From contig SCFE01000003.1 of assembly GCA_004352715.1 (NCBI GenBank), positions 3,358,696-3,422,695 on the forward strand: a DNA stretch of 64,000 nucleotides, read 5' to 3'. Positions 22,250-34,435 of the stretch are shown here, piece by piece (the stretch's first letter is position 1; each line of letters begins with the position of its first letter). The notes beneath the pieces were generated by a model that saw only the letters and a program-made list of their open reading frames with translations, had not been told where the DNA came from and did no database searches. The DNA comes from Hofstenia miamia. Its lineage: Eukaryota; Xenacoelomorpha; Acoela. The position numbers were made by a program, and so were the translations under genes.

Positions 22250-22684
22250 ATGTTGAAGCGGCAGAAGTCCGAATTAAAAGTTCCAGCTTCGCGTATTAAG
22301 AAAATAATGCAGAGTGGAGAGGACATTGGCAAACTAGCGAGTCCCGCTCCTTCAGCTGTCAGTAAAGCTTTAGAACTTTTCATACGAGATCTTTTGCAAG
22401 AAACGATACCCTTAGTTGAAGCAGACAAGAAACGCAAAACTTTATGCGTTAGTCATTTACATCAAACTATTGAAAATAATCCTAGATTCAAGTTTTTGTT
22501 GAAAACTAGCTCCTCTCTTGTAAATAATTCCAAAAACAAAGAGCAACCAAAAAATACTAAAATTATTCGTCAAACCTCAAAATTGTCAGCTAAAAAAACT
22601 GCAATTTATGAAGACGACACAATATCAGATGATGACCTGTCCGCGGATGGCGACACAACCCCTTCGGTTTTAGTCTCATCATAG
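22250..22684 (+). CDS. NC2-alpha / DRAP1-like histone-fold transcription repressor subunit
   Basis: 144 codons with no intron. Residues about 11-80 form a histone fold of the NF-YC/NC2-alpha class: VPASRIKKIMQSGEDIGKL, then SKALELFIRDLL, then the KTLCVSHLHQTIE helix, close to the DRAP1 pattern (RIKKIMQ.DE.IGK, RALELFLE.LL, TM..SHLKQCIE). In that family the subunit pairs with NC2-beta (Dr1) on TBP-bound DNA in the nucleus and blocks recruitment of TFIIA/TFIIB. The tail (residues about 95-144) is lysine-rich, then acidic (EDDTISDDDLSADGD). The start is fixed by an in-frame TAG 9 nt upstream. CHRAC1/POLE4-type subunits are the alternative; the IKKIMQ signature favours NC2-alpha. Length is like the short fungal forms, shorter than vertebrate DRAP1. 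Confidence 0.82.
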   Translation: MLKRQKSELKVPASRIKKIMQSGEDIGKLASPAPSAVSKALELFIRDLLQETIPLVEADKKRKTLCVSHLHQTIENNPRFKFLLKTSSSLVNNSKNKEQPKNTKIIRQTSKLSAKKTAIYEDDTISDDDLSADGDTTPSVLVSS

Positions 22685-22856
22685 TGTATTTAGATATGAA
22701 GTTTATTTGCTGTTTTCGTGTTTTATTTTTAAAGAGTTTGTGTAAATTTGCACATTTTTATTTTTTGTACTAAAATGTTAAATAGATTGTCGTATGAAAT
22801 TGGTTTAATTGAATGGTAATAATTAGTATTAATGTTAAATAATCTACTAAACTAGT

Positions 22857-23420
22857 GTCATATGTAGATGATACAAAGCTCATTGTTCCTTGTTTAATTG
22901 ATCATATTCATTCAAATCCTTCACTTGCTCAAACATAAGACGATAATATTAATGTGGTCGACAGATGAAAGCATTCCCTTATATAATACAGAATGCAGTG
23001 AATTGATATTTAAGTATCCATATTTTTCGAAAGGAAGAATTAATAGCGTCTTTCTATAAAGCCTAAGACCAACTTTAACGACACTAAGAAATTCAAAAAT
23101 ATTAGGACTGAAAATATAAAAAGATTTTACATTTAGTGCTCATATTAGCAAACTGATGGCAGCCCCAGACAAAATGTAATATATTTTAATTTATATGGAA
23201 ATGACAAATTTTTTCCTTAGCTAAATAGATGCAACCCTTAAATCTTTAAAGAAAAAAATATTAGTACAAATGAACATTAGAAAGATACAATATATCCGAA
23301 ATTCTAAAGTTCCAAGACGAAGCATGCTACAAGCGCATAATATCATCTAGATGCGGTAGAATGATCTTACCACGAAAATTTAGACAAGTATTTCATTTCA
23401 GAAAATTCTTTATCAACCAT
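22857..23420 (+). pseudogene. Degenerate LINE reverse transcriptase
   Basis: The frame opens with SYVDDTKLIVPC, the YxDD catalytic box. Further on come a KDFTFSAHISKLMAA segment (the usual LG..ID..L.fs.Hi..l region) and a tail resembling LKSLKKKILVQMNIRK. Many stops and frame changes make it a fossil. It is a different LINE from the one at 15.8 kb. Confidence 0.6.
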
Positions 23421-25379
23421 CGAATTTCTTAATTTTTTTTAGTGAAAACCTGTATTATTATTATTAGATTTTATAGGGTAGCTTTGTATTTATTATTTAC
23501 AGCAATACATTTGCTTTGACTCTGACTATTACAGGAAAATGAATTCCATGATTGTACATAGAAAAAGGAACTCGCTCATTGTGATTACGTATGTTATTAT
23601 AATATGAAATTGAAATCCAATGCCATTTTTTTAATTTCTTGAAATGATAGGTAATTCGCGATTTTGGTACAGTATCTCTATGAAGCAAAATGTCAACTTC
23701 ATTTACCGAAAATATTACTTTTCACTGTAGACGTTAAAGTTGCGCCTTAATATTTGGACACTGAATAACAATATTGTAATAGTATTCATATTAGCATCAA
23801 TGTATCAATTTTATAAGCTTAAAACCTACATAGAACTATTAGTTGCCTTATTTTCAAATAATGATTAAAAGAAGTCACAAAAAATTATGGTCAATTTGAG
23901 GACTGTTTCTCTTAAAGCTTTCAGTTGAGAAATTAAACAGGAAAAATTACCCCTATCAATTTAAGTTTGCCATTTAACAAGATTCGTAGTTTCTCCTTCA
24001 GATGCTATGAGTAAAATGTATTGATTTAGCACGAGTTTATATCCATTGACCTTTTCAGAATATGTAAAAATGGCCAATGTGTAGCTCCTGCTTACAAAAA
24101 GATTGATTCTGAAAATGGTCTAAGTTGTAGGTAGTCTAACACCTCCAATTAGTAATTTGAACGTTTATACGGCAAACGCATTAATAAAGCATCTATCAAA
24201 ATAGTATTTTTAACCTAACGTTCAATGTCACCTTCACAAAAGCATATGGCTGTTGAAACGCGGAAATACTGCGAGAAAACGCATTGATTATAATTAACAT
24301 AGAGTAATATTTTGACAAAACATTAAAGCGTTTGATTATATCGATCATTTTATTTACAAAGTGAAACAAGTCCCACTGTTCTAATTAAGGCATTGCTATT
24401 TTATCTAAATTAAATAATAAATAGCAGTAGTTAAAATTAACAAAACTTTTTCACATTTAGTTGAAAACAAAAACAGTGTTCCACAGGAGAATGTTAGACC
24501 TATTGTTTTTTAAATATTTTTGTGGCTTCTATTAAATAATTACGCAACGATATGCCAATCTTATTGAAATTACTGGAAATATTTGTGCTGAAGTAGCTAA
24601 TAAATTTTCCATATTCAAATTCCGAGCTAGCTTTACCAAAACTCAAACGATTAAAAAGCGTGATCTCGACATAAGATTTTTTATAACACTAAATAGAACA
24701 ATTTTACAATTTAAAATATTTTAAAATCTATCAAAAGCAATTCAATATCATCATTTTAAAATATCAATTTTGATTAAAACACTCAATGTATCCCAAAAGC
24801 TATATGCCTACAAACGCTACAATTTCATATATGTAAATATTGCAATTAAATTACAAATTTGAATAAATTTACTAGTTACAATGGTCCATGAAATAGTAAC
24901 AATCAAATAAAATATTGAATACAAGACTCCATCTAAAATTCCTATTTTCACTTGGAAATTATATTTTCAAAGCTCCGGCATGGGACAATGTGAATTAGAG
25001 CTGGAAGTGGACCGAACTGGTTCATACTCTTTCGCCACTGTCCTGCTCAGAGGAAAACTTTTACAATAAATATTGTAGTTATGATTTAGAGTTGTTTGAT
25101 ATTTTCAATATTCTGTTATACGAATATGGAGTTAAGCTGACAAAAATTTTAAACCTATCGCCAAATTTTGAAAGCCTATAGTTGGAATTGGTAACACAAT
25201 CAACAATTCGCAATTTAAAAGGCAGTTGATCACTAAGTACTCAGTTTGCAGCTAAATGACATTATAGAAAAATAATTTACTTTAAACCTTAAGAATTTTT
25301 ATGCTTTTTTGCAATGTTCAAAAGTTTAAAATAAATTATTATTATTGAGAAACGTATATTTTTGCCCGAACAAGAATTT
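23421..25379. other. AT-rich stretch without supported gene
   Basis: Nothing recognisable. It probably contains further decayed LINE sequence between the RT remnant and the endonuclease remnant, but I cannot show that. Confidence 0.4.
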
Positions 25380-25600
25380 CGCTGTTCATTGAGGCATATT
25401 CTGAAAATATAGATGTACTACTGCTAGGGGACTGGAACTTAAGTTATTTTAATATTAATGAAAAGAGTATGCTAGAATAACATCAAGTACCAAACTAATT
25501 GATTACACTGTGCTTTCTGAAGCAATTACTGCATGTTGTAATTTTTAAGGATCCGAATGTCCGGTTTCTGACCACTTCATTACACTGATTTAGATTTTTA
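25380..25600 (+). pseudogene. LINE endonuclease remnant
   Basis: LFIEAYSENIDVLLLGDWNL matches the pattern before and at the GDFN/GDWN catalytic box of LINE endonucleases. About 40 codons later, in another frame, CPVSDHFIT matches the SDH active-site motif. Several stops intervene. Confidence 0.6.
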
Positions 25601-26343
25601 ACTGATTCGTCTTCGAATAATGGCAGTAAGTGGTAAAAACCATGAATTGACTGCTGATATAATATAAACAGTTTTAAATCGGTATAATTTTTTATTTTTA
25701 ATTTAATGTTACAAAATAAATAACTAGGCTATAAAAATAGCAGTTAATCATTTATATAACAGGAATACAGAAATAAAAAAATTAGCAAAAACTTTTCTAA
25801 ATCCACCGTGCATGTTTATATAACTGTATTAACTACTTTCTTTAATATTGTTCCATACTACAAATCTAATTTTCTATTCTCTAAAATATTGCTTTTACAT
25901 AATCCTAGAACCCTAAAATTAAAGCTTGAATACAAATGGCGAGGTTTTAATTTTTATAACACTGTTTATTCAATAGAAAGCATCTAATGTAAATTCGCAA
26001 TAGCCCAAGCTAGTAATTATAATTGTTTTTTGAAAATATTTATTTTTGTATGGATCTTTTTTCCGTCATTTGTATTATTTTTTGAAGTTATTTTCTAATT
26101 GTAAACAGTATTTTACATTTTAAAAAGCAACACTCAATATAGAAATGCTCTTTCTTTCTTTCCATTAAAGTATTAACCATAATGATGACCATGACCAGTA
26201 TTAACCAATTATGTGGTAAGCTTTTATTTCGATAAATGTACATGTACCTTAGCATATCCAATCGAAATATTAAAAAATATGGTGGGAAGGATTGAAGTAA
26301 GTTAATTTTTAATTTTCTTGAATTATATTTTTATCATTTGAAT

Positions 26344-27540
26344 ATGTTAGAACAATATTCTGATATTTTTCAATCAAGTGATAAGCTACAGGAGCTTTTG
26401 AACTCTTTTGGTGATTTAGAGCACCTGGTAAATGGATTCAACATATCTAATAATCTAAAGCTTGACTGTGCAAATTTTAATTTGCAAAATTAAGTCAAAA
26501 TTCATAGAATGTTTAAAGGTAAAGGATATTTCAAAAAAACAATTTGAGAAATTTTCTCCAAAACATACATCTAGTAAGAAATGGAAAAACAAGGAGATTT
26601 AAATCATTCAAAATTCCAACATAAAATAGTGGTTTCATACAAATCTCTCAACAATAAAGATGATTCCTTAAACAAAAAGGAGTGTAGAAAGTTGGTTTCA
26701 AATGTCGAAATATCTATCAAAATTTTAGGCGAGGATGCACCCGCTATTGAAAACTTAATAATTAACAAAAATAATGACATTGTTTTAATTTGTAAATCAA
26801 GTGAAGAGACAAAGACGGCAGAAGCGGCATTAGGAAAGATAAAAAATATCAATCTGAGAACCTCAACAAAATTTTTACCAAAATTTATTATTACAAATAT
26901 TCCCATATATTAAGAATTGACAGATTTTAATGCATTTAAAAGTAATTTATTGATTGATAAATAAATATTAAAGGATGTTAATGAAAATGATATATCAATA
27001 TTATTTTCTAAAACAAACTATATGAAGAATTCTAACGAGGTTATTATAAAGGTACACCTAAAATACGTTTACTACTTCTCAATAAAAAGCTGAAATTGGG
27101 ACTCAAAATACTGAATATTAGAGATCGTCATTATGTCCTGATGTGTTGTAACTGTGGTAAATACTATAATTTTATTATGTCTGTTTAAAGTTACTTTGAA
27201 TAATTATGTCATTGTTTCTGATTTGGTCTTAGCAGGAATTATTTAATACGTTTAATTTTCTGCCAATTATCATCTGATATCGCTTGACACGCATGTGTTT
27301 GCACATGTTATAGAATATAATGTATTATATTGCAAAGAGCACATATATTTTAAAATACATTTGGAACTGTCCATGTTATAATGAAAACATCAAAACATGT
27401 AATTGAAATTCTAAAATACAAATTAAAATATTTAAAAATTGCATTGTTTGTCAATGTGAACTTTAAGAAAAACCATTGCATAATGCAGTCGACGACCGTG
27501 CTTGTCAAATAAAGGAATCCAAGCGTAGCCTAAATAAAAA
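26344..27540 (+). pseudogene. LINE ORF1 (Gag-like) remnant with decayed CCHC region
   Basis: An initial frame from ATG at 26344 is followed by the open piece 26581-26913, which ends LPKFIITNIP, the common pre-knuckle pattern (KLLPKIIIYDVP type) of jockey/RTE-like ORF1 proteins. Then come a frame-broken RHYVLMCCNCGKYY and later HNAVDDRACQIKESKRSL, resembling the spacing of the zinc-knuckle tail. ORF1 proteins of this kind bind the LINE RNA. Multiple stops mean it is dead. Confidence 0.6.
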
Positions 27541-28167
27541 TACATTCTGAGCTTTAATACAATAATGAATTATCGTAACTCCAGGGATCCTGAAAGAGGT
27601 CATGTTTAACATAAATTGCAATTTGTTAAAATTTAAATACATGTACACAGGCATGGACACTGGTTGGTGAGAAGTATTGCAAAGCAATTTACTCAAATAT
27701 TAGGCAACAGCGCACATAAATTAAAATGCAGTGAAAGCTAAAAAATTAATAAACAATATCTTAAAAAATTCAATGTACACTTGGACATTTTACATTTAGT
27801 ATCTCGTCATTTCTAAAACTCAATTTAGGATTTTCATTTTAGGTGTGTAGATCATCTTTAAATTTCCAACTTATTCTACATTGGTATAGCAAATCGAAAA
27901 ATTGAGAAATTTTTCTGATGAAGGTCATATAAATGAACCGAATTGGTTCCATGTCCACATCTGCATACATAAGTACCTGCAAAATATTACCATTTCATAG
28001 TAATTTGATGGTAATTTTTCTGGAATGCGAATAATAGTTTATAAAATTAGTGCTTGGGTCTTTTCTAGTTTGTATCTAGACTTCGTCGGCCAATTTGTAG
28101 AAAACACAGGTGAAGTTAGTTGTAGCCCTAATGGGACATAGAGCTCAGTTAAAATGGTCAATGAAGT

Positions 28168-28720
28168 TAGTAACGAACAACTATTCTCATATTAATAATA
28201 TTAAATACAAAAACTTCAGTAAACATTTTTAAATCCTCAATGCCAAATTCAGATAAATGTATTAACAACATTGTATAAGGTCGTAGACAACATCAACCCC
28301 TATAATAAATTAAATTTTCGTAATCTCGGTAAAATCNNNNNNNNNNNNNNNNNNNNAACAACTATTCTCATATTAATAATATTAAATACAAAAACTTCAG
28401 TAAACATTTTTAAATCCTCAATGCCAAATTCAGATAAATGTATTAACAACATTGTATAAGGTCGTAGACAACATCAACCCCTATAATAAATTAAATTTTC
28501 GTAATCATGGTAAAATCACACATCTAAATACACGCACTCGAAATGTTAAACCAGTTCTTTGTAAAAAGAAAATAATGAGAAATTCATTCATAAACACTTC
28601 CATAAAACTTTGGAATCATTTACCTAGAGAATTAAAGTTACTGAATAATTTAAAGATTCAAAAACAATGTCAAACGATATTACTAAATTCTAGAAAAAAT
28701 AATTGAATTCAAATTGAGGG
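28168..28720 (+). pseudogene. LINE reverse transcriptase C-terminal remnant, with duplicated gap edge
   Basis: Frame 28452-28706 ends with the typical post-RT pattern: N...RTRN, FINTSIKLWNHLPRELKLL and a final IQKQCQTILLNSR. About 160 bp (28177-28336) is repeated at 28357-28516 on either side of a 20-N gap. The LINE copy is probably single and the repeat is an unmerged contig overlap. Confidence 0.65.
28337..28356. other. Assembly gap (20 N) with duplicated flanks
   Basis: Sequence before the gap (28177-28336) recurs right after it, which indicates overlapping contig ends that were not merged. Confidence 0.85.
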
Positions 28721-28919
28721 CTTTCAAATTTTACAACCAGGATTATTCAACTAATAGAAATTAAAACGCCATAGCCTAATGGTGCAATTTTTCTATTTTG
28801 TATTGTTTTTGTAAGATTTATTGACGCTTTCAGAGTTGCTTTCAGTATAATTATATATTGGTAAACTAATTTCTGAATAAAGATTTTTTCTTCTTCATAG
28901 TTGGGATCAATATAAAGAA

Positions 28920-30523
28920 AATATCTTCGGAAACGTCAGACGCAGCAGTATTCTTTAGCACAAATAGTCATCATTAATGGGAATTCAGTATTCAAGGAAT
29001 TCTAAAATTTTTAATAGAAGACAATTGCGAGAAGAAATGATAAAAATATTTCATCTAAGGCCAAAATCCTATTATATTTTAAGAAAATTGTATGAAAATG
29101 TGGGAAAACCGTTTGAAATTTTAAAAGGTCACGCATTGTTTCAGGTGAAGTAAAAAACCGAGTAACATTTAAGTGGAATACCAAAATTGAACTGTCATCA
29201 TAAAAAACGAAAACACATTACTAGAATTTTATAGGTAATCTTCCATAAATTTATTTATGCTCCTCGTAAGTGTAAGGCCGTAAGCAGCAGACATTAAAAT
29301 GATTAATTTTAGCAAATTGTTTTCCGCAATTTGACCCCATTTCTTAAAAAAAACTTTAAAACTAATTCAGTAATAAAAATTTGTTATTTAATAACACTAG
29401 AACAGCAATTCCTTCTTGAGAATAAATTTACTTTTGATGTTTCAAATGCGAAAATGATTGTATAGAAACAAAATGTCTACTAACTGTAAATTCAATGAGA
29501 TTATCAACATAATTGGAGGTGTATATGCCTGCTAGTGTTTTTGCTGAATGAATAATGAAGCAAACCAAAAAAGGCTTATAGGTCATTTTGACATATTGTC
29601 GCGTTTCTAGTGTTAAAATTTTTCAAATTTGCATTCGGAACAATGAACAAATAGTATTAGCTTGATTCATAAGCAGCGGAGGCAGACGACAAATGGCAAT
29701 TGTTCAATGCTTACACAAATAGGATTATCACATCGGCTAGTTGTTCTTTCTGATGTGCATTCTACAGTATTGTATTCTGGTTATGACTTCTTCAGTGCAC
29801 ATTTTTGTCTCTGGGCATGTGAAACATGCTTCAGCAATAATTCGTTTTGAGTGTTTTCAGCTAAATTTTTACAGTATACAAAGTAAATCATATTTGTTTT
29901 TAGTGGAATCAGACTTAAAATTAGTGCAATTGACAACATCAAGTTAAAACGTTTTCTAAGGCTGTAAATATTGTATTCTGTAGAGGGCACCATTAAAAAA
30001 TTTCGTCCGACTTCCAAACATTCGCCGTTTCGACTTGCGGCCACCATAAACAATGCTATAAATCATTATAATTTGTAATTCGTTATATCTCAAGATTTTC
30101 TAAAATGCTTATTAGGCACATGAGCGGTTAATCCTTGAATAATTTGAGTTGCTGCTGCATGTCAAAATTTAGAAATGAGTTTTTTCATCAAATTCCACCG
30201 AATCACCTTACTTTAGCCTAAAGGTGCAGATCAAATTATTTATTTCACACTTCAAAAATGATTGGCTTAAATGATTGTCAGCATTTTAAAAAGCTTAGAC
30301 AGCCTCCTTGCAACTAGAGTGGTAATTGCTTTTTGAGGCAACTGCTGAACACTTCTGATCACCCCATAGCCATAGGTGCGTTCTTGTTTAGCAATTATAG
30401 AAAATTCTGATTCAATATAATTTCAATTGTTTGTCAATTAGTTTCTACATACACCTACTTAGTTATTTAATCTTACATAGAGTATTGTCGGTGAACACAG
30501 TTATTCGGTAGTTAAACCTTTAC
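28920..30523. other. Stretch downstream of PLC C2 exons, no exon found
   Basis: The final C2 strand and C-terminus of the PLC gene should lie here on the minus strand. I could not find them. The open frames present show no recognised domain. Confidence 0.4.
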
Positions 30524-31477
30524 CTTCTTGCATATTAGAAACAAAAATAGCGAATTGGCCAATGAAATCATCTGCTGTTAATGTGTCCTCATCGTAGACT
30601 TCGAACAAGAAATACGAAAAATCAGGATTTTGACAAGTAAATTGTACACTATGATTCCATACCGGGTAAAAACCTAAATTATATATCGTCTCTTAATCAT
30701 GTTTAGTGACAATTCCCCAAAATTAATTAATACAATTTCATTTTACATTAGTTTATGTTAAATTATGATTAGGTAATTTAAAAACGTATGCATAAGAAAG
30801 CGATGATTGTTGTTTTTCAATAAAAACCCTTGATATTTTGTAAACGGATTTAGTATTGTATTAAATTACCATTGTCAATGACAGTGCTGGTTTTTATGGA
30901 TTGTGTAACTTTGTTATCTTCATATAATCGAACACGAACGTAGGGATCAATGATTTCACCTCGTTCATTGCGATTTGGTTTTGGAAGATGCAAAGCGCTA
31001 ATTACCTAAATAAGCTCAATTTGACTGGAGTATGATTCTAAACATGCTAGAAATAAAACTTGTCTAAAACTATTTAGTGTTTTATCAAATTGAAATGCAT
31101 ATGTATTCAATATTTAACAGTGATTTCTGCGAAATAACAATAATATATAAATTTCAAATTTATTTGGAATAAACAGATGATAGAAAATCACGGTTATATA
31201 AACACAAGTAACATTGGTTTGTAAGTAGATTATGAGCATATGCTGTTTTTTACATTTTTACTTGGGTATGTTACTTTAGAGTCAATTGGATAGGGTTTAA
31301 TTTATATGAGATATTCATAGTAAATTATTTTCGTTTTGGTGTGTGCCTCAAGGAACGTCTAAATTATCAGGATAATAGCAACGCTGCAAATGTACACATT
31401 TTCACTGTGTGAGATTGTTCAAAAGATTTTGCTTACCTCTAAATCAATATTGGTGGAACAATCGGGTACATCACTTT
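30524..31477 (-). CDS. Phospholipase C (delta-like): C2 domain exons
   Basis: Three minus-strand exons: 31437-31477, 30870-31005 and 30524-30673, each with AG acceptor and GT donor. They encode the start and most of a PLC C2 domain: LEVISALHLPKP, then IIDPYVRVRLYED, then GFYPVWNHSVQF and a FEVYDED..TADDFIGQF segment. The Ca-binding-loop aspartates of the C2 fold (DPYV, YDED, ADD) are present. The first exon starts with two bases that would complete the codon left open by the Y-domain exon ending at 41124, so it fits as that gene's next exon despite lying on the other strand. The last C2 strand is missing. C2 helps PLC dock on membranes. Confidence 0.85.
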
Positions 31478-32039
31478 CTAAATTAGAATGTAATAAATAT
31501 GATTTGAATAGCCAAGTACAAAATTCATGGTTAGAATTGGCTAAAATATTGTTGGAGGAATGACGACAGGAAATTTTCGTTTGAAAAAACTGGTTATTGA
31601 ATTAACAGCTTTTCGAGCAAAACTTAATTTTAATGCTATATATATATATATATATATATATAAGGCTCTTTGCAATTCTAAACGAAATACAAAGGCTCTG
31701 TTTGAATTCTTAGATGAATTAAGACAGAGGCGTATCTAGGATTTTAAAAGGGAGGAAGACATTTTCATTGCATATATATATATATATGTACCAGTACATA
31801 AATACATTGCAACAATGCATTAATGACAACTTAAATTGAAAACGTCTAGTAAGTACACACTGTACAGTGTATTAGGAAAAATACAATAAACGATTACAAA
31901 ATAATTCTGCGATTTTTTATCAAAGCGAATAAATCTAAGACTTTATTGTAGTCAATTGGAATTGTATTGTATATGGACGTAATTGCGAGTAAATTAAGAC
32001 AAGGTTCTTCCATGATGCTTCGTAAATAAGATAGGGTAG

Positions 32040-32112
32040 GGCCCGTGCCCAGGCCATAGCCCGCAGCGATAAAAATAGGCCCGTAGGTTTATCCGTGCCC
32101 GTCTCCTAAGCC
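32040..32112. repeat. GC-rich GCCCG-word island
   Basis: In very AT-rich surroundings, GGGCCCGTGCCC, TAGCCCGCAGCG, TAGGCCCGTAGG, GTGCCCGTC, AAGCCCGTTATG and GTCCGTAG follow closely. This is a degenerate short-word repeat inside the hAT element. Origin unknown. Confidence 0.5.
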
Positions 32113-32179
32113 CGTTATGTCCGTAGCTAAATTTTATTCAAATATAATAGCCTGAAGCAACAAGAAAATTTCAAGTGTG

Positions 32180-32970
32180 CTATTGTACATGCATACTTAA
32201 ACGCTCATAAAAAAGATCAATAAAGTAACAGCAAAAACCATTAAGAACTTTTGGTAACATTACCCAGAAGTTTAGTTTTGCAACTATAAAGTCATAGTTA
32301 AGCTCCATTTCCAGTATATTTAACAACAAGTTTTGTAATTCATTGACAAATTCTGCATCAAACCTCATAACGATAATTTACAACACATCGAACTGTATGA
32401 AAATAATTTAAGTAAATATTGCACTGCACTGCTTGTATGACATTGTGTAATACGTATATTGCAATAATACCATTTAAACGATATGTAAATTAACAACTTG
32501 CGCTTCTTACATTAAAAAAATCTATTTTTCTAGTAAATTAATTTCTTTTGATGATAGTTGAAACAGAATTTCTTATTTTTTAGATATTATTCTTATTTGA
32601 AAAGCTTTTTGAATTCAATAATGATATATAGGAATAATTTATGAGAAATTCAATCTGAGTCTAAAAAATTAGTAATTAATTTAGTACAAGAATTTATTTA
32701 TATTTATTCAAAAATATATTTTTACATTTAATTAAATCAGAAAAATCCGCATTTATTTGCAAATTGTTAACCCATATATACAAGGAGATATCGTCACATC
32801 GAAGCAATCTGTGGCAACAAGATACCAAATGCATACCCACGCATGGGCTTCTCATTAAATCGCAGATTTAGTTGTGCAATAACAGTGTCAAGAAATGGAA
32901 TACAAACGGTAGTGCGAAAAGCATTTTCTGGATTGGAATCAGAAATAACAGAATTTGAATGAAATGTTTA
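32180..32970 (-). pseudogene. hAT transposase fragments
   Basis: On the minus strand, 32790-32970 reads FRTTVCIPFLDTVIAQLNLRF followed by AFGILLPQ, the pattern (Y...IF.P.LD....L..RF) shared by TTF/ZMYM-type hAT transposases. Further along the same strand, 32180-32368 reads FDAEFVNELQNLL then NFWVMLPKVLNGF, fitting the stretch before the dimerisation domain. The dimerisation motif itself is not found. Stops and frame changes show decay. Confidence 0.65.
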
Positions 32971-33927
32971 CAATATTATTTACAATAATAATACAGGCCC
33001 GTGGTGCGCATTTGCAAGTTAAGGGGGCCATGCCCCCGCAAAGTTCAATAAATTAATCATAGTTTTACTCATATGAAATAGTTTCGCATCTTTTCATGGA
33101 ATTTTTAAATAGAATGGCATTAGCATTTTACAAATTTTAACTAATATATATTCACTCTAACTTTGTTTTAGAATAGTGGAATAGTGTTTGTATTCAGGAT
33201 ACCGAGGGAAAAGCGCCAAGTGAACCAACAAGGAGGGTCATTCCCCCTGTCCCCTCCTTACCCACAGCCCTGTAATAATAGTGTTATGAATGATAATATT
33301 TGATATAATGTTACATATGATGTATTAATACGATTATATGAAAATATGTGGAATTCTCTACATCTTATATGTATAAAAACGGCATTTTAGGTAAAAAAAA
33401 TTCTGCACATTTGCAATACCTTAGAAAATGATAAAATATTTCTAATCTCTAATATAATAATATTGCATAAAATTTGTTTTATCCTGAATTATTTTAATGG
33501 AGTTCAACATTTTACAGATATGACTAAGCCCAACCGACGCTGCGGGCCCGCACACAAACCTGATTTAATTGACTTAACACATATTTTCAACTTAATGCTA
33601 TTTTAGATTGAATAAACTCATAATATGTAAATATCTATACAAAATCAAGCTTATAATAATTTTGACTCACTTCTTATCAAAATTTTTAGTTTGTCACGAA
33701 AACGTAACAAAGTGAGATTAGGGTTTATAATTATCAAGCCTTTTACCAATTATTATTTTCTGATTGGAAGAAATAATCATTTTGCATTCCCTGCTTACAA
33801 AGCAATTATTGCTAGGAACAGCAATCATTCACAATGCACAAAATTTAAAATATTTAGACAAAATCAATTTTTTCATCAAGCAAACAAAGGGGGGCATGGC
33901 TCCCTTGCCCCCCTGGATACGCCACTG

Positions 33928-34404
33928 AATTAAGATAAGCAAAAAATTGGGTAGTTTTGGGAAATTATGTCCCTGAATTTGGTTTACAAGCAAATTCAAA
34001 AATAAACATTTGGTACACGTTTCTCGTGTGGTTTTACAAAAGTAAGTTTCCTAATATATTATTGTTTGTTTCAAAATTGTGTTTTGATGGGTCAATATTA
34101 GGGATTCTTATGAGGTATTTGCAACAATTTTTCAGGGTACCTATTAGAATTTAAGTTTCCCAAAATTTTTAGTAAAACGGATCTTCCAAACAAGTCTTGA
34201 GAGGAATTCAATGTTTGCATCATTATTACAATATGATTGAAATGGTATGTACATGTACAATCCGATAATTGTAGGTTTGAAAAAAGCAGATATTTCAAAT
34301 CTCAGTGAATTTTTTTCAATGTTGTTCTTAGTTAAATTAAATTGGAAGGAATTGCCGTTTGAATTAACTGCTTTTCGAGCAAAGATAAATTAGAAATACA
34401 AATG

Positions 34405-34435
<31 letters not shown>

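Larger units (their letters stand above)
31717..33935. mobile_element. hAT transposon with 8-bp TSD
   Basis: The element body is 31725-33927 (2203 bp). The left end is CAGAGGCGTATCTAGGA. The right end, inverted, is CAGTGGCGTATCCAGG. The 8-bp direct repeat AATTAAGA flanks it at 31717-31724 and 33928-33935. CA-starting TIRs and a perfect 8-bp duplication define a hAT element. Inside are decayed minus-strand transposase pieces and GC-rich islands (GGGCCCG words at 32040-32110; GGGGGCC near 33027). It sits about 250 bp upstream of the first C2 exon, in what would be a PLC intron. Confidence 0.88.

Noticed and set aside
29781-30053. Minus-strand frame as possible last PLC exon
   Set aside because: Does not match the expected final C2 strand pattern and lacks a fitting acceptor.
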